Assembly (NCBI RefSeq): GCF_009765375.1
Contig: NZ_VTOK01000005.1
Span: 222,966-266,801, forward strand
DNA length: 43,836 nt
Direction of reading: 5' to 3'
From: Alteribacillus sp. YIM 98480
GTDB taxonomy: Bacteria > Bacillota > Bacilli > Bacillales > Marinococcaceae
A model generated the notes under the pieces. That model made no database searches. It worked only from the letters and a program-made list of their open reading frames with translations, and was not told the origin of the DNA. The position numbers and the translations under genes were made by a program. Positions 43,814 to 43,836 of this stretch are shown here, one piece after another (positions within the stretch are counted from its first letter, which is position 1; the number at the start of each line of letters is the position of its first letter).

Positions 43814-43836
43814 TAAACAAAAACGCTGAACCCCTC

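Noticed and set aside
1-43836. Reassigned genetic code with UGA as Trp or Cys
   Set aside because: Ordinary genes use UGG for Trp and UGC/UGU for Cys throughout, and several end in UGA (for example 4005, 23343 and 32764 neighbours), so UGA is a normal stop except at these sites.
1-43836. CRISPR array
   Set aside because: The repeated units are long, non-periodic, dispersed elements; the only short-period repeats (33213 and 34527) have 21-bp spacing without spacers.

Overview
The window is chromosomal DNA of a low-to-medium GC, spore-former-type member of the Bacillaceae. The evidence is strong AGGAGG-type ribosome sites, a teichoic-acid tag cluster, a bioY-yhfT-yhfS operon as in Bacillus subtilis, a Bacillus-type mannitol regulator, DUF1540, DUF2680 (YckD) and YihY proteins, an RsbR-like protein, and many copies of a foldback intergenic repeat of about 160 bp. 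I cannot fix the genus. Selenocysteine decoding is uncommon in Bacillaceae and narrows the field, perhaps to a halophilic or alkaliphilic lineage.

The most striking content is four genes, each interrupted once by an in-frame UGA at a place where the family has, or could use, a redox or metal-binding cysteine. They are an OsmC-like peroxidase (177-647, minus), a UGSC-family protein (4070-4615, plus), an unidentified 130-residue protein with a Sec-Cys pair (17327-17719, minus) and a Zn/Cd/Pb-type P1B ATPase whose N-terminal CxxC metal site reads Sec-Ala-Gly-Cys (28608-30740, minus). Directly after each UGA there is a hairpin of 6-8 base pairs with a five-base, G-containing loop that starts 19-26 bases downstream. 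This is the architecture of a bacterial SECIS element. The four genes are dispersed, so this is a shared decoding regime rather than one operon. The selA, selB, selC and selD genes must lie elsewhere.

Layout. 1-6.6 kb: Sec-OsmC, MOSC protein, YihY membrane protein, the UGSC pair (partner protein plus selenoprotein), DUF1540, a SprT-like metalloprotein and an MBL-fold hydrolase. 6.7-12.9 kb: a DUF2680 exported protein, a VOC protein, a collagen-like/beta-helix surface protein and a membrane-anchored di-heme cytochrome c peroxidase-like protein. 13.7-17.2 kb: wall teichoic acid synthesis and export (tagD, a tagB/tagF-like gene, tagG, tagH). 17.3-21.2 kb: the UC selenoprotein, then a probably BirA-controlled bioY-yhfT-yhfS operon for biotin uptake and acyl-CoA metabolism. 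21.3-25.5 kb: an SLH-domain surface protein and a two-gene flavoprotein/2Fe-2S unit. 25.8-33.8 kb: a small hydrophilic protein, a chemotaxis receptor, the Sec P-type ATPase, a short-chain reductase, an RsbR-like STAS protein and a VOC protein. 33.2-35.5 kb: two copies of a 21-bp-period repeat and a lipoprotein. 35.7-41.4 kb: the mannitol operon (mtlA as a fused IICBA, mtlR, mtlD). 41.4-43.8 kb: gene remnants, two unrecognised membrane proteins and a tRNA-Val(GAC).

Intergenic DNA is unusually rich in repeats. The main family starts near AGGTAAGAAATTATAAAT and ends in GGCGCTTGCGCTTTTCTTA. In two cases, Sec-OsmC and the Sec ATPase, the repeat edge itself supplies the TAA stop codon of the neighbouring gene. 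A second, shorter family carries a GGACTCGGCGGCAAGCC-type hairpin.
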